64,000 nt of DNA from Clostridia bacterium (GCA_910574475.1 CAJTAT010000001.1:682001-746000); one strand, 5' to 3'. Positions 8,331 to 17,245 are shown, counted from the first letter of the stretch. The notes: generated by a model from the sequence alone, not told the origin. Translations and numbers: made by a program.

Positions 8331-9329
8331 ATGAAAAAGATATTGTTATTGACAACAGGGGGAACGATTGCCTCAAGGTGGACAGAGCAGGGCTTAAGTC
8401 CAGGTATTAATTGTCAGGACATTCTTCAGATGCTTCCGGTATTGCAGGAAAATTTTATAATTAACAGCAAAGATATTTTTAATCTGGACAGCTCGAATGT
8501 ACAGCCGGAAGAGTGGCAATACATGGCGGAAGTTATTGCGGAGGCTTTGCCGCGTTACGATGGAATTATTATTACACATGGAACAGACACTATGGCATAT
8601 ACAGCCTCCGCTCTTAGCTATATGCTGCAAAATCTGAATAAGCCAGTTGTTTTGACCGGAGCGCAGATTCCTATTGAGCAAATGTTCACAGATGCGGAAA
8701 TGAATCTACAAGTTGCCTTTGCCGCAGTAAATATAGGAATTTCCGGTGTAGTAATTGCATTTGATGGGAAAATTATCAATGGTTGCCGTTCGGTAAAAGT
8801 GAGGACCCTGGGCTTTGACGCCTTTGAAAGTATCTCCGCCCCCTATATGGGAGAAGTTTATGCAGATGGAGTACATATCAAGAGTAAAAATACATGCGTT
8901 CTAAGGAAGGGAACCTTTAAACTGAAAAAAGAATTGTGTACGGATGTATTTCTATTGAAGCTGATACCCGGAACAAACCCGGAAATCTTTGACTGGTTAC
9001 AACAGATGAAATACCGAGGCATTGTAATTGAAGCCTTTGGGGCAGGCGGCACACATTTTGAACGGAGAAATCTGACCGAAAAGCTGAAGAAGCTTGTAGA
9101 AAGCGGCGTCAGCATTGTTGTATGTAGTCAGTGTCTTTATGAGAAGAGTGACTTGTCCCTGTATGAGGTGGGACGCAGGCTTTTGGAATGTGGTGTAATT
9201 CCTGGAAGAGATATGACAACAGAGGCCATTGTCACTAAGTTGATGTGGGCTTTAGGCCAGACAGAAAATCCATTGGAGGTACGACAGATTTTTGATACCA
9301 ACTATGCCGGAGAGGTCACGCTGGAATAA
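8331..9329 (+). CDS. L-asparaginase family protein
   Basis: 332-residue cytoplasmic protein (no signal peptide) of the asparaginase/glutaminase family. The two catalytic threonine motifs are intact: LLTTGGTIAS (about residues 5-14) and THGTDTMAYTA (about 83-93). The length matches the usual 320-350 residues. It lies 61 bp after the NCS1 permease, so it is probably co-transcribed. The substrate may be asparagine or an amide released by the creatininase-family enzyme (inference). A terminator follows within 25 bp. Confidence 0.92.
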   Translation: MKKILLLTTGGTIASRWTEQGLSPGINCQDILQMLPVLQENFIINSKDIFNLDSSNVQPEEWQYMAEVIAEALPRYDGIIITHGTDTMAYTASALSYMLQNLNKPVVLTGAQIPIEQMFTDAEMNLQVAFAAVNIGISGVVIAFDGKIINGCRSVKVRTLGFDAFESISAPYMGEVYADGVHIKSKNTCVLRKGTFKLKKELCTDVFLLKLIPGTNPEIFDWLQQMKYRGIVIEAFGAGGTHFERRNLTEKLKKLVESGVSIVVCSQCLYEKSDLSLYEVGRRLLECGVIPGRDMTTEAIVTKLMWALGQTENPLEVRQIFDTNYAGEVTLE

Positions 9330-9350
9330 AGGGTCTAATGTAAATTAAGG

Positions 9351-9387
9351 GGAGGGGCAAGACCGCTTGACGGATTCTTGTCCCTCC
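9351..9387. terminator. Rho-independent terminator between asparaginase and thioesterase genes
   Basis: Stem GGAGGGGCAAGA (9351-9362) with TCTTGTCCCTCC (9376-9387), one G-T pair, in the gap between convergent genes, followed by TATTTTGATT on the plus strand. Confidence 0.75.
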
Positions 9388-9465
9388 CAATATTTTGATT
9401 CCCTGGAATTTTATCTCTATGGAGCAGCATTGTAGCAGGGTCTGGTGTATAGAAGCGAAAACAGA

Positions 9466-10173
9466 TTAGACTCCTGACAGTTCCACCACTGCATAGGGAT
9501 GTTTCTCTTCATCACAGAGACCTATTGTATAGATTCCATCCTTTTGAGACATCACAGGATAAATCAGATCTCCCAGATGCGCTGACTTTTTGTACTCTGC
9601 ACGCATTTGGCGAATTACAAAGTCTGATGGCATATATTTTTGAGCCATCTGAATATACTGACCATTATTCACATGATGATTGGTATCCAAATGCTGAGGC
9701 TGCACTGCAAAGGGCTCTTTCTCTTCTCCCTCCCCAGGCATAGGTACTTTCCTGGATGCATACTCCATATCCAGCTTTTCCTCCAGGATATAGACTTTCT
9801 CAATCTCTTTGGGCACCCGGGCCGGGCGGCCTGTGTCTGTGTCCAGAAAACTCCAAAGTGTATTGGCATAGGCCAGCAGTTCACCATTCTTATCTGTCAT
9901 AGTAAAATTTCGGTATCCGCAAAAGCCCTGAAATTGATAGGGCCAGGTGGAAGTCTGAATCTCTTCACAGAGTGAAGGGTAGCGTTTTACTACAATCTGC
10001 CAGGCTGAAAGCACCCACACCCGATGCATAGCCTCCAGCACACCTACGCCTACATTTAACTCCTCTGACTGGAATGTACTACAGTCCTGGAAATAATTTA
10101 CAATTCCATATAATGATAACTTCTTATCTTCACCCACTTCGCTGTATCGAACTTTGCTGTTGAATGAATACAT
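9466..10173 (-). CDS. Acyl-[acyl-carrier-protein] thioesterase (FatA/FatB family)
   Basis: Releases free fatty acids from acyl-ACP. At 235 residues it has the double hotdog layout of bacterial members. The second hotdog carries the catalytic segment LDTNHHVNNGQYI (about residues 162-174) with the family's Asp, Asn and His. The first hotdog contains the start MYSFNSKVRYSEVGEDKKLS. No Shine-Dalgarno lies next to the ATG: GGAGGGG is about 32 bases upstream, with a perfect 20-bp palindrome in between, so translation may depend on a folded leader. The gene appears monocistronic with its own promoter. Confidence 0.9.
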   Translation of the reverse strand: MYSFNSKVRYSEVGEDKKLSLYGIVNYFQDCSTFQSEELNVGVGVLEAMHRVWVLSAWQIVVKRYPSLCEEIQTSTWPYQFQGFCGYRNFTMTDKNGELLAYANTLWSFLDTDTGRPARVPKEIEKVYILEEKLDMEYASRKVPMPGEGEEKEPFAVQPQHLDTNHHVNNGQYIQMAQKYMPSDFVIRQMRAEYKKSAHLGDLIYPVMSQKDGIYTIGLCDEEKHPYAVVELSGV

Positions 10174-10180
10174 AGTTTTG

Positions 10181-10200
10181 CAAGGCTAATATTAGCCTTG
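10181..10200 (-). promoter_or_regulatory. Perfect 20-bp palindrome between Shine-Dalgarno and start codon of the thioesterase gene
   Basis: CAAGGCTAATATTAGCCTTG is its own reverse complement. It ends seven bases before the ATG. Folding as a hairpin would bring the distant GGAGGGG to about 12 nt from the ATG. Alternatively it is an operator for a fatty-acid regulator. Confidence 0.6.
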
Positions 10201-10253
10201 ATTTTCCCCTCCATTTCATATTAATATCATATATCAATTTATCACTGGTAGAT

Positions 10254-10282
10254 ATTATATACTTTTGTGGAGGAATTTGCAA
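10254..10282 (-). promoter_or_regulatory. Promoter of the thioesterase gene
   Basis: Minus strand TTGCAA (10277-10282), 17-nt spacer, TATAAT (10254-10259). The predicted leader is about 70-75 nt and includes the palindrome. Confidence 0.55.
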
Positions 10283-10320
10283 ATCAGATAATGAGCAATC
10301 CATGTAAATATTTAAAATTG

Positions 10321-10357
10321 AAAGGAACTAACCTTCTTATACCCAGCTAGTTCCTTT
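10321..10357 (-). terminator. Terminator of the nucleoside/ureide operon
   Basis: Stem AAAGGAACTA / TAGTTCCTTT (10321-10330 with 10348-10357). On the minus strand it is followed by CAATTTTAAATATTT, 34 bp after the stop of the last operon gene. Confidence 0.7.
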
Positions 10358-10390
10358 GTTTATTCTTTTGTGTCAAAACCGCATATTTTT

Positions 10391-11359
10391 CTATACTTTA
10401 TTTACCACATTTATTGGCGCTCCATTTAAAAATGCTTTTACATTCTCTACACTGCAATCCATGATTCTTTGCCGGCTCTCAACAGGAGCCCAGGAAATAT
10501 GAGGTGTAATCAAACAATTCTTTGCTTTTAACAGAGGATTATCTGCCTTAATCGGTTCTGTCGAAACGACATCCAGAGCTGCCGCTGCGACTTTGCCCTG
10601 ATTTAATGCGTCTGCCAGATCCTGTTCTACAATCAATTGGCCCCGGGCATTATTAATAATGATTACACTATCTTTCATTTTTGCAATACTTCTTTCATTA
10701 ATAATATTCGTATTTTCTTCTGTCAAATTACAATGCAACGCAATCACATCAGAAGATGCCAATAGCGTATCCAGATCCACATATTCCCCAATTGCACGCC
10801 CTGTATCGTTGGGATATACATCAAAAGCCAGAACCTTCATGCCAAGTGCCTTAGCAATGCCTCCTGTTGCTTGTCCGATTCGGCCAAAACCGATAATACC
10901 TATGGTTTTTTTCTCCAACTCAATCAAGGGGTAATCCCAAAAGCAAAAATCCTCACAAGCCTCCCAGCGCCCTTCCATTACAGCATCACTGTGGTGGCCA
11001 ATATGATGACAAACCTCCAGCAGCAATGCGATGGCATATTGACTGACTGACGCAGTTCCATACGCCGGAACATTGGAAACTGGTATCCCTTTCTCTTTTG
11101 CATAAGCCACATCGACAACATTATAGCCTGTAGCCAGCAAAGCAATAAATTTCAGATTAGAGCAGGCATCTATCGTTGATTTACAAATAGGTGTTTTATT
11201 GGTAATCACAATTTCCGCATCGCCAATACGTCCTATGATTTCCTGTTCATCTGTCAGGCTTGTTCTGTCATAAACAGTCAGTTCCCCTAAAGCCCCCAAT
11301 TCTTTCCAGCTTAAATCTCCTGGGTTTTCCGTATACCCATCTAATACTACAATCTTCAT
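10391..11359 (-). CDS. D-2-hydroxyacid dehydrogenase (NAD-dependent, hydroxypyruvate/glycerate-type)
   Basis: 322 residues, normal family length. The NAD-binding motif GFGRIGQATGGIAKALG lies at about residues 155-171. Active-site residues are recognisable: Arg in NNARGQL (about 235), Glu in STEPI and His in TPHISWAP (about 290). The reaction is reversible reduction of a 2-oxoacid to a D-2-hydroxyacid; the exact substrate is not visible. It is the last gene of the long minus-strand operon. Its ATG lies just after the stop of the broken ribokinase, so translation is probably coupled to it. In context it may reduce a 2-oxoacid arising from sugar or amino-acid breakdown (inference). Confidence 0.9.
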   Translation of the reverse strand: MKIVVLDGYTENPGDLSWKELGALGELTVYDRTSLTDEQEIIGRIGDAEIVITNKTPICKSTIDACSNLKFIALLATGYNVVDVAYAKEKGIPVSNVPAYGTASVSQYAIALLLEVCHHIGHHSDAVMEGRWEACEDFCFWDYPLIELEKKTIGIIGFGRIGQATGGIAKALGMKVLAFDVYPNDTGRAIGEYVDLDTLLASSDVIALHCNLTEENTNIINERSIAKMKDSVIIINNARGQLIVEQDLADALNQGKVAAAALDVVSTEPIKADNPLLKAKNCLITPHISWAPVESRQRIMDCSVENVKAFLNGAPINVVNKV

Positions 11360-11362
11360 CTT

Positions 11363-11835
11363 TCATTTTCCTTCTTTCTTTAATATTTCTTCCACCTCTG
11401 CGCATGTGGGAATTGAGGGTGCGGCTCCCTCTCTTGTGACTACAATAGCCGAAGCTCTAGAGGCAAGCTCCATAGCCTCCTTCACTCTAAGGCCTCTTTG
11501 TATTCCGCCAATGAAGAAGCCCGTAAATGTGTCGCCCGCTGCCGTCGTGTCCACTGCTTCCACTTTTGCTTCAATCTCATTAAGCATAAAATAATCTATA
11601 TATTTCAGAGGAAGCTTCCAAATCTTTTCATTCATTGGAGAAGGATTCAGCACAATTTTCATATCTCTGGCATTAGCCTGTTCCACAATATAAAGAAGCT
11701 CATTCATTTCGTTTTGAAGTACTAATTCCTGTTCGCATATGATCCAACGCACAAATATGTCTCATCCTTCCTTGCGAAATGATCTACTTTGTAAGTATAG
11801 TCTATATTTAACGAACTGGAACATAATACTTTCAT
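11363..11835 (-). pseudogene. Decayed ribokinase-like PfkB carbohydrate kinase
   Basis: The N-terminus is present in one frame (MKVLCSSSLNIDYTYKVDHF, from 11835), then sequence is lost and the frame changes. The C-terminal half continues in another frame (DMKIVLNPSPMNEKIWKLP ... YFMLNEIEAK). A second, in-frame gap joins NEIEAK directly to the catalytic anion-hole motif VEAVDTTAAGDTFTGFF, removing what is normally about 45 residues. About 150 of roughly 300 residues are missing, including much of the sugar site, so the product cannot be an active kinase. Position in a nucleoside operon fits a former ribokinase for ribose released by nucleoside hydrolases. Confidence 0.85.
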
Positions 11836-11858
11836 TTCCCCCTGTCTTCTTTTGCTAC

Positions 11859-13241
11859 TTAAAATGGCTGGAAACGATGGCGTTTCACAAATTTTCCATG
11901 TCCCTTTTGTCCAACCACTTTCCCATCTTTCCATATAAAAGAGCCTCTGGATATCGTAGCAATAGGAAAGCCTTTTACTTTTACTCCTTCATATGGGGTA
12001 AAATCTGACGGATTGTGCATCGTACTCAGAGAAAGTGTCACTTCCTTCTCTGGATCAAGAATCATAATATCCGCATCGCTTCCAACTGCCAAAGTTCCTT
12101 TTTGCGGATAAAGTCCGGCAATTCTGGCAGGATTCGTACTAATAATTTCCACAAATTTCTGAGGAGTGATTCTTCCTTTGCTGACGCCTTCCGAAAACAC
12201 TACTGGAACCCGTGCCTCCACGCCCGGCGCGCCATGAGGAATCTTTGTAAAATCACCTTGTCCCAGACGAAGCTTATCCTTCATAGGAAATGCACAGTGA
12301 TCCGATGATACAATATGAATATCTCCTGAATTAATCGCCGCCCACAATCCTTCCCTGTCTGATGATTTGCGGATAGGGGGTGTAATCACATATTTGGCTG
12401 CTTCCTCAAGAGGCTGATCATAGACGTAATCCTCCAAAAGCAAATAGTGCGTGCACGTCTCAGCATATACATTATTTTTCTTCCTCCTGGCTTGACGCAC
12501 CTTATCTACAGCCTCTTCAGAGGACATATGTACAATAAATACATTTCCTTCCACCATATCTGCCAAATGAATTGCCCGCTCTGTAGCATCTACTTCTGCC
12601 GATACTGGACGGCTCACAGGATGGTATTTAGGTTCTGTCTTTCCCTCTGCAACCAACTTTTCTGCCAGATATTCAATGGCCTTGTCATTTTCACAGTGTA
12701 TTCCCAACAACCCTCCATTTTCATTTACAATATCCAAAAGACGGATCAGTTCCAAATCATCAATTCTATGCCAATATGCCATAAAAACCTTCATGGTTGA
12801 ATATCCGTCTTCAATCAGCTTAGGAATCTCTGCGTAGGATTCTTCTGTTCTCTGTGTAATAACTGGGCTGAAGCCAAAGTCAATAACTGCCTTTCCCTCT
12901 GCATGAGAATGCCATTTTTCTAAAACCTCACGAACAGAGTGGCCCTTTTCCTGCATAGGATAATCCACCACACAGGTGACACCTCCACAGGCTGCTGAAA
13001 CTGTCCCTTCATACCAGTCATCCAATGTATGTGAACCATTTAGCGGTGTATCCAAATGGGTATGAATATCAATTCCCCCTGGCATGACCATCTTGCCTGC
13101 AGCATCATAAATATTATCTGCGCCATCCAGGCTTTCACCAATACACACAACTTTTCCGTCTTTAACAGCCACATCCGCTGTATAACTGTCACTTTCTGTT
13201 ATAACTGTTCCACCTTTAATAATCAAATCATAATTTGCCAC
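11859..13241 (-). CDS. Dihydropyrimidinase / D-hydantoinase-type amidohydrolase
   Basis: 460-residue metal-dependent cyclic amidohydrolase that opens dihydropyrimidine or hydantoin rings to N-carbamoyl amino acids. Binuclear-metal ligands are visible: HTHLD (about residues 61-65), the carbamylated Lys in STMKVFMAY (about 150), His in LLGIHCEND and IVHMSSEE, and Asp in VSSDHCAF (about 316). The start is GTG at 13241 behind AAGGAA. It lies in the nucleoside operon together with a second dihydropyrimidinase-like gene and an M20 carbamoylase. No dihydropyrimidine dehydrogenase is present, so the natural substrate may arrive already reduced or be a hydantoin-like ring (inference). Confidence 0.92.
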   Translation of the reverse strand: MANYDLIIKGGTVITESDSYTADVAVKDGKVVCIGESLDGADNIYDAAGKMVMPGGIDIHTHLDTPLNGSHTLDDWYEGTVSAACGGVTCVVDYPMQEKGHSVREVLEKWHSHAEGKAVIDFGFSPVITQRTEESYAEIPKLIEDGYSTMKVFMAYWHRIDDLELIRLLDIVNENGGLLGIHCENDKAIEYLAEKLVAEGKTEPKYHPVSRPVSAEVDATERAIHLADMVEGNVFIVHMSSEEAVDKVRQARRKKNNVYAETCTHYLLLEDYVYDQPLEEAAKYVITPPIRKSSDREGLWAAINSGDIHIVSSDHCAFPMKDKLRLGQGDFTKIPHGAPGVEARVPVVFSEGVSKGRITPQKFVEIISTNPARIAGLYPQKGTLAVGSDADIMILDPEKEVTLSLSTMHNPSDFTPYEGVKVKGFPIATISRGSFIWKDGKVVGQKGHGKFVKRHRFQPF

Positions 13242-13265
13242 AACTGATTCCTTCTTTCTCTCATT

Positions 13266-14021
13266 TTATAGCATGACATCTCCGCCATTTGGACCCAAAG
13301 TCTGCCCTGTAAAAAAGCTGCCGTCTGGATCTGACGCCAAAAGAACCGCGGCAGGGGCTACCTCACATGGATTTCCAATTCTTCCAATTGGAAGTGCCTT
13401 TAGCTTCTCTTCCTGCCACTGTACTGGTATAGATTTAAGAAACATATCCGTGGCCACTGGTCCTGGAGCAATACAGTTTGCCGTAATTCCATACGCTCCC
13501 AATTCCCTTGCCAATGATTTAGTGAACCCAATCACCCCCGCTTTAGCAGCACTATAATGGCTGGTATTTACACCTCCAATTTGTCCCAGTTGAGAGGTAA
13601 TATTAATAATTCTTCCATACCCATGTTCAATCATACCGGGGACTGCAAATTTGCAGCACAGAAACACACCTCTTAGGTCTACACCCAGAATCCGGTCAAA
13701 ATCCTCCACTGTCATGTCCACAAGAGAAACCTTCTGATCGATACCTGCGCTGCATACAAGAATATCAATTTTCCCAAACCTTTTTTCCACTGTCTCAATC
13801 ATATGCTGCACCTGTTCCTGGCAGGACACGTCTCCTTCCAGTGCAAGTACATCTTGTTTGCTCTTTTCCCTCAATTCTTCCGCCAGTGCTAATGCCTGCG
13901 ATTCCATACCAATGTGGTTTACTGCCACTCGGGCCCCTTCCGATGCGTAAGCAAGAGCAATAGCTCTGCCGATACCTGTTACCCCTCCAGTAATAAAAGC
14001 TGTCCTACCCTTTAATTTCAT
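13266..14021 (-). CDS. Short-chain dehydrogenase/reductase (SDR)
   Basis: Classical SDR, 251 residues. Cofactor motif TGGVTGIGRAIA (about residues 10-21), NAG-equivalent VCSAGI, and catalytic Ser plus YSAAK (about 154-158). The protein ends TGQTLGPNGGDVML and is clearly paralogous to the SDR at 26995-27750 (ending TGQTLGPNSGDVML). The ATG follows GGAG. It lies between a dihydropyrimidinase and an epimerase-like gene in the catabolic operon. Similar enzymes oxidise sugars, sugar lactones or 3-hydroxyacyl groups; a pentose-derived substrate is plausible here but not shown. Confidence 0.9.
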   Translation of the reverse strand: MKLKGRTAFITGGVTGIGRAIALAYASEGARVAVNHIGMESQALALAEELREKSKQDVLALEGDVSCQEQVQHMIETVEKRFGKIDILVCSAGIDQKVSLVDMTVEDFDRILGVDLRGVFLCCKFAVPGMIEHGYGRIINITSQLGQIGGVNTSHYSAAKAGVIGFTKSLARELGAYGITANCIAPGPVATDMFLKSIPVQWQEEKLKALPIGRIGNPCEVAPAAVLLASDPDGSFFTGQTLGPNGGDVML

Positions 14022-14030
14022 TATCTACTC

Positions 14031-14945
14031 CTATAAATCATGGTTTCTTAGCCAGTCTATATATTCCTTAAGCCCCTGCTCTAAAGATACCTGTGGTTGA
14101 TAGCCCAGATCTTTTTTTGTCTCTGTCAGATCAAACAAGCCCTGCTGCTCACTGCCCACAGTTCCGTCTCCCACTTCATACTCAAATCCAGGAATCATCT
14201 CTCCTAGCTTTTCCAATATCTCACCAAAAGTTGGTTGATATCCACTGGATGCATTATAGACAGCCATATCATTTATATGCTCTGCAAAGCATGCCTGCAC
14301 TGTTACTTCTGCTGCATCTCTCACATGGATCATCTGTATTTTATGATCCCTTCCATGAGGCAGAACATATTTCTCACCGCGCACTCCTGCCTTAATAGCA
14401 TCACGTACATACTCTTGGGTTACATGCAACGGTCCATATACTTGGCTGCACCTGATGGAAACACAGTCCATGCCAAAGGACCAGTTATAAGCTCTTCCCA
14501 TCATCTCACATGCTGCTTTCGTCACACCGTAAGGCGTCCGGGGAATCAATGGAACGTCTAATGTCATTGGCCGATTCTCATGCTCGCCATATGCAGCCTC
14601 GGAGCTGAACAGAACCACCCTCTTTACACCAGTCAGTCTGGCGGCCTCCAATACTCCCATTGTTCCCATCACATTCGCTTCTACTGTCTGAAGTGGCGCC
14701 ATAACAGAGATTCCTGGATGAGATTGTCCTGCTGTATGAATGATACGCTCTACCTGATAGTCCTTGAGAACCTGTATCAATCTTGGAATATCATACAATT
14801 CACCCAGTACTGGAATCACTTCACTATCTGTCCCTTGTTGCATCAAGTCTCTACAATAGTTCAGTACCCGATGTCCATCTTTTCTCAAACGAGTTACGAT
14901 ATATTTTCCAAGATAGCCCGCTCCACCTGTCACCAAAATATTCAC
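14031..14945 (-). CDS. NAD-dependent epimerase/dehydratase-family (extended SDR) protein
   Basis: 304 residues. N-terminal nucleotide motif TGGAGYLGKYI (about 6-16), catalytic YGVTK (about 139-143) and the extended-SDR C-terminal substrate lobe. The start is GTG at 14945, three bases after the stop of the M20 gene and behind GGAGGTGG. Extended SDRs act on nucleotide sugars, but uronate dehydrogenases and aldose dehydrogenases belong here too. Because the operon deals with nucleoside breakdown, oxidation or epimerisation of a free sugar is at least as likely as nucleotide-sugar work (inference). A distant paralogue lies at 17280-18281. Confidence 0.88.
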   Translation of the reverse strand: MNILVTGGAGYLGKYIVTRLRKDGHRVLNYCRDLMQQGTDSEVIPVLGELYDIPRLIQVLKDYQVERIIHTAGQSHPGISVMAPLQTVEANVMGTMGVLEAARLTGVKRVVLFSSEAAYGEHENRPMTLDVPLIPRTPYGVTKAACEMMGRAYNWSFGMDCVSIRCSQVYGPLHVTQEYVRDAIKAGVRGEKYVLPHGRDHKIQMIHVRDAAEVTVQACFAEHINDMAVYNASSGYQPTFGEILEKLGEMIPGFEYEVGDGTVGSEQQGLFDLTETKKDLGYQPQVSLEQGLKEYIDWLRNHDL

Positions 14946-14948
14946 TTT

Positions 14949-16214
14949 CTATTCCACCTCCTCATTGGCCAACTGCCTCAAGGTCTCATAAAGCACTTTC
15001 GTTCCCGTAACAATATCTTCATACTTTGCATGCTCTGCCGGATTATGGCTAATCCCTTCCCGGCAGGGAATAAAAATCATAGCATAAGGGGCAAACCTAG
15101 ATACAAGTTGTGAATCATGTCCTGCTCCGCTTCTCATATATTGATAAGTTACATTTTCCTTTTCGCATACATCCTCAATGACAGAAAGAATGTGCGGCGA
15201 TGCAATTGCTGGCAGGTCATCATAGAAAGTCTCATAGCTCATCTGGATGCCTCTCTCCTTTGTTACTTTTTTTGCAAAATCCAGAATCTTTCCGAGAACC
15301 TGCATCTGTACTTCTCTGTCATCCTCTCTTAAATCCAATGAAAAGGAAGTATCCCCGGATATAATATTGGTAGCATTTGGATATACGTCAATCTTTCCTA
15401 CAGTAGCAACTGTCTCATAGCGTCCAGTTTCCTTGGCAAGGCGTTCCGCTGCACTTATAATTTCTGCCATAGCACAAACCGTATCCCGCCGTATGGACAT
15501 CATCGTTCCCCCTGCGTGATCCTGCTTTCCTTTCAAATGAAACATCATTGTCCGGTATGCTGTAATCGCTTTTACAATCCCCACCTGCAAATTTTTTTGC
15601 TCTAACTTTTCTGATTGCTCAATGTGGAGCTCCACCATAGCGTGTACATCCCCCTGTTTTTTGCACACCTTGGAAAAATCTTCTTTTCGATACCCTAGCA
15701 TTTCCATCTGTTTAGCCAAAGTTATTCCCTGATCATCTGTAAGTCTTTCACAATCCTCATAGGTCAGTTCTCCCGCCATGGCTCTGCTTCCAAGGCAGCC
15801 GTTTTTAAAACGTGTAGGCTCCTCAGAAGTAAAGATAACTGCCTTTAATGTCCTTTGAGGCCTCTCACCACTATCTTTTATAGCCCTAAGTGCTTCAACT
15901 GCCGCTACGATTCCCGTCATGCCATCAAACATTCCTGCATGTAAAACTGTATCAATATGGGAACCAGACCACACTGGTGCCAGTTCAGGCTTTGTTCCCT
16001 CCAGGCTGCCAAAAATGTTACCGATTCCATCTTCCTCCACAGTAAGCCCAATTTCTCTCATAACGGATTTCATATAATCTCTGGCTCCTATTTCCTCTGG
16101 CGAAAATACCAGACGAGTGGTTCCTGCTCCCTGTTCTGGCGTGGCATTGAACTTGTCAATACCCTCCAGCCACTCCTTTATATTCTCAATACTAATGCCT
16201 TCTATCCGTTTCAA
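14949..16214 (-). CDS. M20-family N-carbamoyl-amino-acid hydrolase / allantoate amidohydrolase type
   Basis: 421-residue zinc hydrolase of the Zn-dependent hydantoinase/carbamoylase family (beta-ureidopropionase, N-carbamoyl-L-amino-acid hydrolase, allantoate amidohydrolase). Metal and dimer motifs: GSHIDTVLHAGMFDGMTGIV (about 80-99), TSEEPTRF (about 127-134), HIEQSEKLE (about 197-205), RSGAGHDSQ (about 360-368) and EGISHNPAEHA near the C-terminus. TTG start at 16214 behind GAGAGG. It would complete the reaction begun by the neighbouring dihydropyrimidinases: N-carbamoyl amino acid to amino acid, CO2 and ammonia. Allantoate cannot be excluded. Confidence 0.92.
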   Translation of the reverse strand: MKRIEGISIENIKEWLEGIDKFNATPEQGAGTTRLVFSPEEIGARDYMKSVMREIGLTVEEDGIGNIFGSLEGTKPELAPVWSGSHIDTVLHAGMFDGMTGIVAAVEALRAIKDSGERPQRTLKAVIFTSEEPTRFKNGCLGSRAMAGELTYEDCERLTDDQGITLAKQMEMLGYRKEDFSKVCKKQGDVHAMVELHIEQSEKLEQKNLQVGIVKAITAYRTMMFHLKGKQDHAGGTMMSIRRDTVCAMAEIISAAERLAKETGRYETVATVGKIDVYPNATNIISGDTSFSLDLREDDREVQMQVLGKILDFAKKVTKERGIQMSYETFYDDLPAIASPHILSVIEDVCEKENVTYQYMRSGAGHDSQLVSRFAPYAMIFIPCREGISHNPAEHAKYEDIVTGTKVLYETLRQLANEEVE

Positions 16215-16246
16215 CCTGTACCTCTCCCACCCTATTTTTTCCTTTA

Positions 16247-17245
16247 TTATTTTCCAAGACGCTCACAGAGCAGTCCAAAGAATTTTTCCTTATCTGCTTT
16301 CATTTCTACCTTAGTCTGAATCTTTTTGTCGGGCTCATATCCCATACGTCTGTCAACCACTAGTTGGCCATCAGAAGCGCCTCCGTTAATATCTATATCA
16401 CATCTTAATAATAGTTCTTCTGTGATTACAGAAGGATCCACCACGCTCGCTACAGCAAGTGCATCATGGATAGCATCTGAATATCCATCACAATTTCCCA
16501 TACGCCTTAAAGCATCCACCCGAATTTCTATCAACTCCCCTGCAAACATTGATGCAGGCGTTCCGATTTTCTTTAAGGTTTTCGCATCATCCAAATTTAA
16601 TTCTGCAGAATGTGTAGCGTTCAATCCCACGATCCGACAGGGCACACCACTATCCAAAATAATCTTTACAGCCTCAGGATCGTGATAAAAATTCGCCTCT
16701 GCACAAGGCGTAATATTTCCCTTATCTACGGCCCCTCCCATAAAAACTACTTCTTCTATGTGCTCCTTAATAGATGGTTCCATCCGAAATGCCATACCCA
16801 CATTTGTAGCTGGTCCCACCGGAATCAATGTCACCTTTTCTTCGGATGCCAACAGGGTCTCTACCAGAAAGCTGCATGCATGTTTTGACTGAGCCTTTGT
16901 CTTGGCCGATGGAAGGTTCAAATAAGCTGGATGAACAGAATATTCCACCCCATCCTTAACAATACTAATACCATCTTTCTCCAAAGCTGCGTTCCTCTGC
17001 TTTGTCAAATAACGCACCATAGCCTCTGAACATCCCTTGTACACTGGTATTTCATTTTCTTTGCCCAAAAGCTCCAGAACACGAAGAGTATTCTCTACAC
17101 AGTTTTCTACTGGACGATTTCCCCATGTGACTGTAATTCCTAAAATCTCCAATTCCTTTGAATTGGCTGCCAGCATTATAGCGATTGCATCGTCCGAACC
17201 AGTGTCCACATCCAGTATTACTTTTTTTCTCTTTATATTACCCAT
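16247..17245 (-). CDS. Inosine/uridine-preferring nucleoside hydrolase family protein (copy 2)
   Basis: Hydrolyses the N-glycosidic bond of ribonucleosides to base and ribose. The Ca2+/ribose motif is VILDVDTGSDDAIAIML (about residues 9-25), with Thr in place of the usual Pro of DxDPGxDD. Other signatures are VFMGGAVDKGNITP and EANFYHDPEA (ribose contacts), and HDALAVASVVDP carries the C-terminal conserved His/Asp. The start is the ATG at 17245 (MGNIKRKK...) with AGAGGA, giving 332 residues. A TTG at 17269 is a weaker alternative. It differs clearly from the other hydrolase at 24604-25551, so the pair probably has different base preferences. Confidence 0.92.
   Translation of the reverse strand: MGNIKRKKVILDVDTGSDDAIAIMLAANSKELEILGITVTWGNRPVENCVENTLRVLELLGKENEIPVYKGCSEAMVRYLTKQRNAALEKDGISIVKDGVEYSVHPAYLNLPSAKTKAQSKHACSFLVETLLASEEKVTLIPVGPATNVGMAFRMEPSIKEHIEEVVFMGGAVDKGNITPCAEANFYHDPEAVKIILDSGVPCRIVGLNATHSAELNLDDAKTLKKIGTPASMFAGELIEIRVDALRRMGNCDGYSDAIHDALAVASVVDPSVITEELLLRCDIDINGGASDGQLVVDRRMGYEPDKKIQTKVEMKADKEKFFGLLCERLGK

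Noticed and set aside
11722-11934. Open frame of 70 codons upstream of the ribokinase remnant as an independent gene
   Set aside because: Its first half is a shadow of the dihydropyrimidinase gene and its second half is the true N-terminus of the broken ribokinase, so it is not a separate gene.
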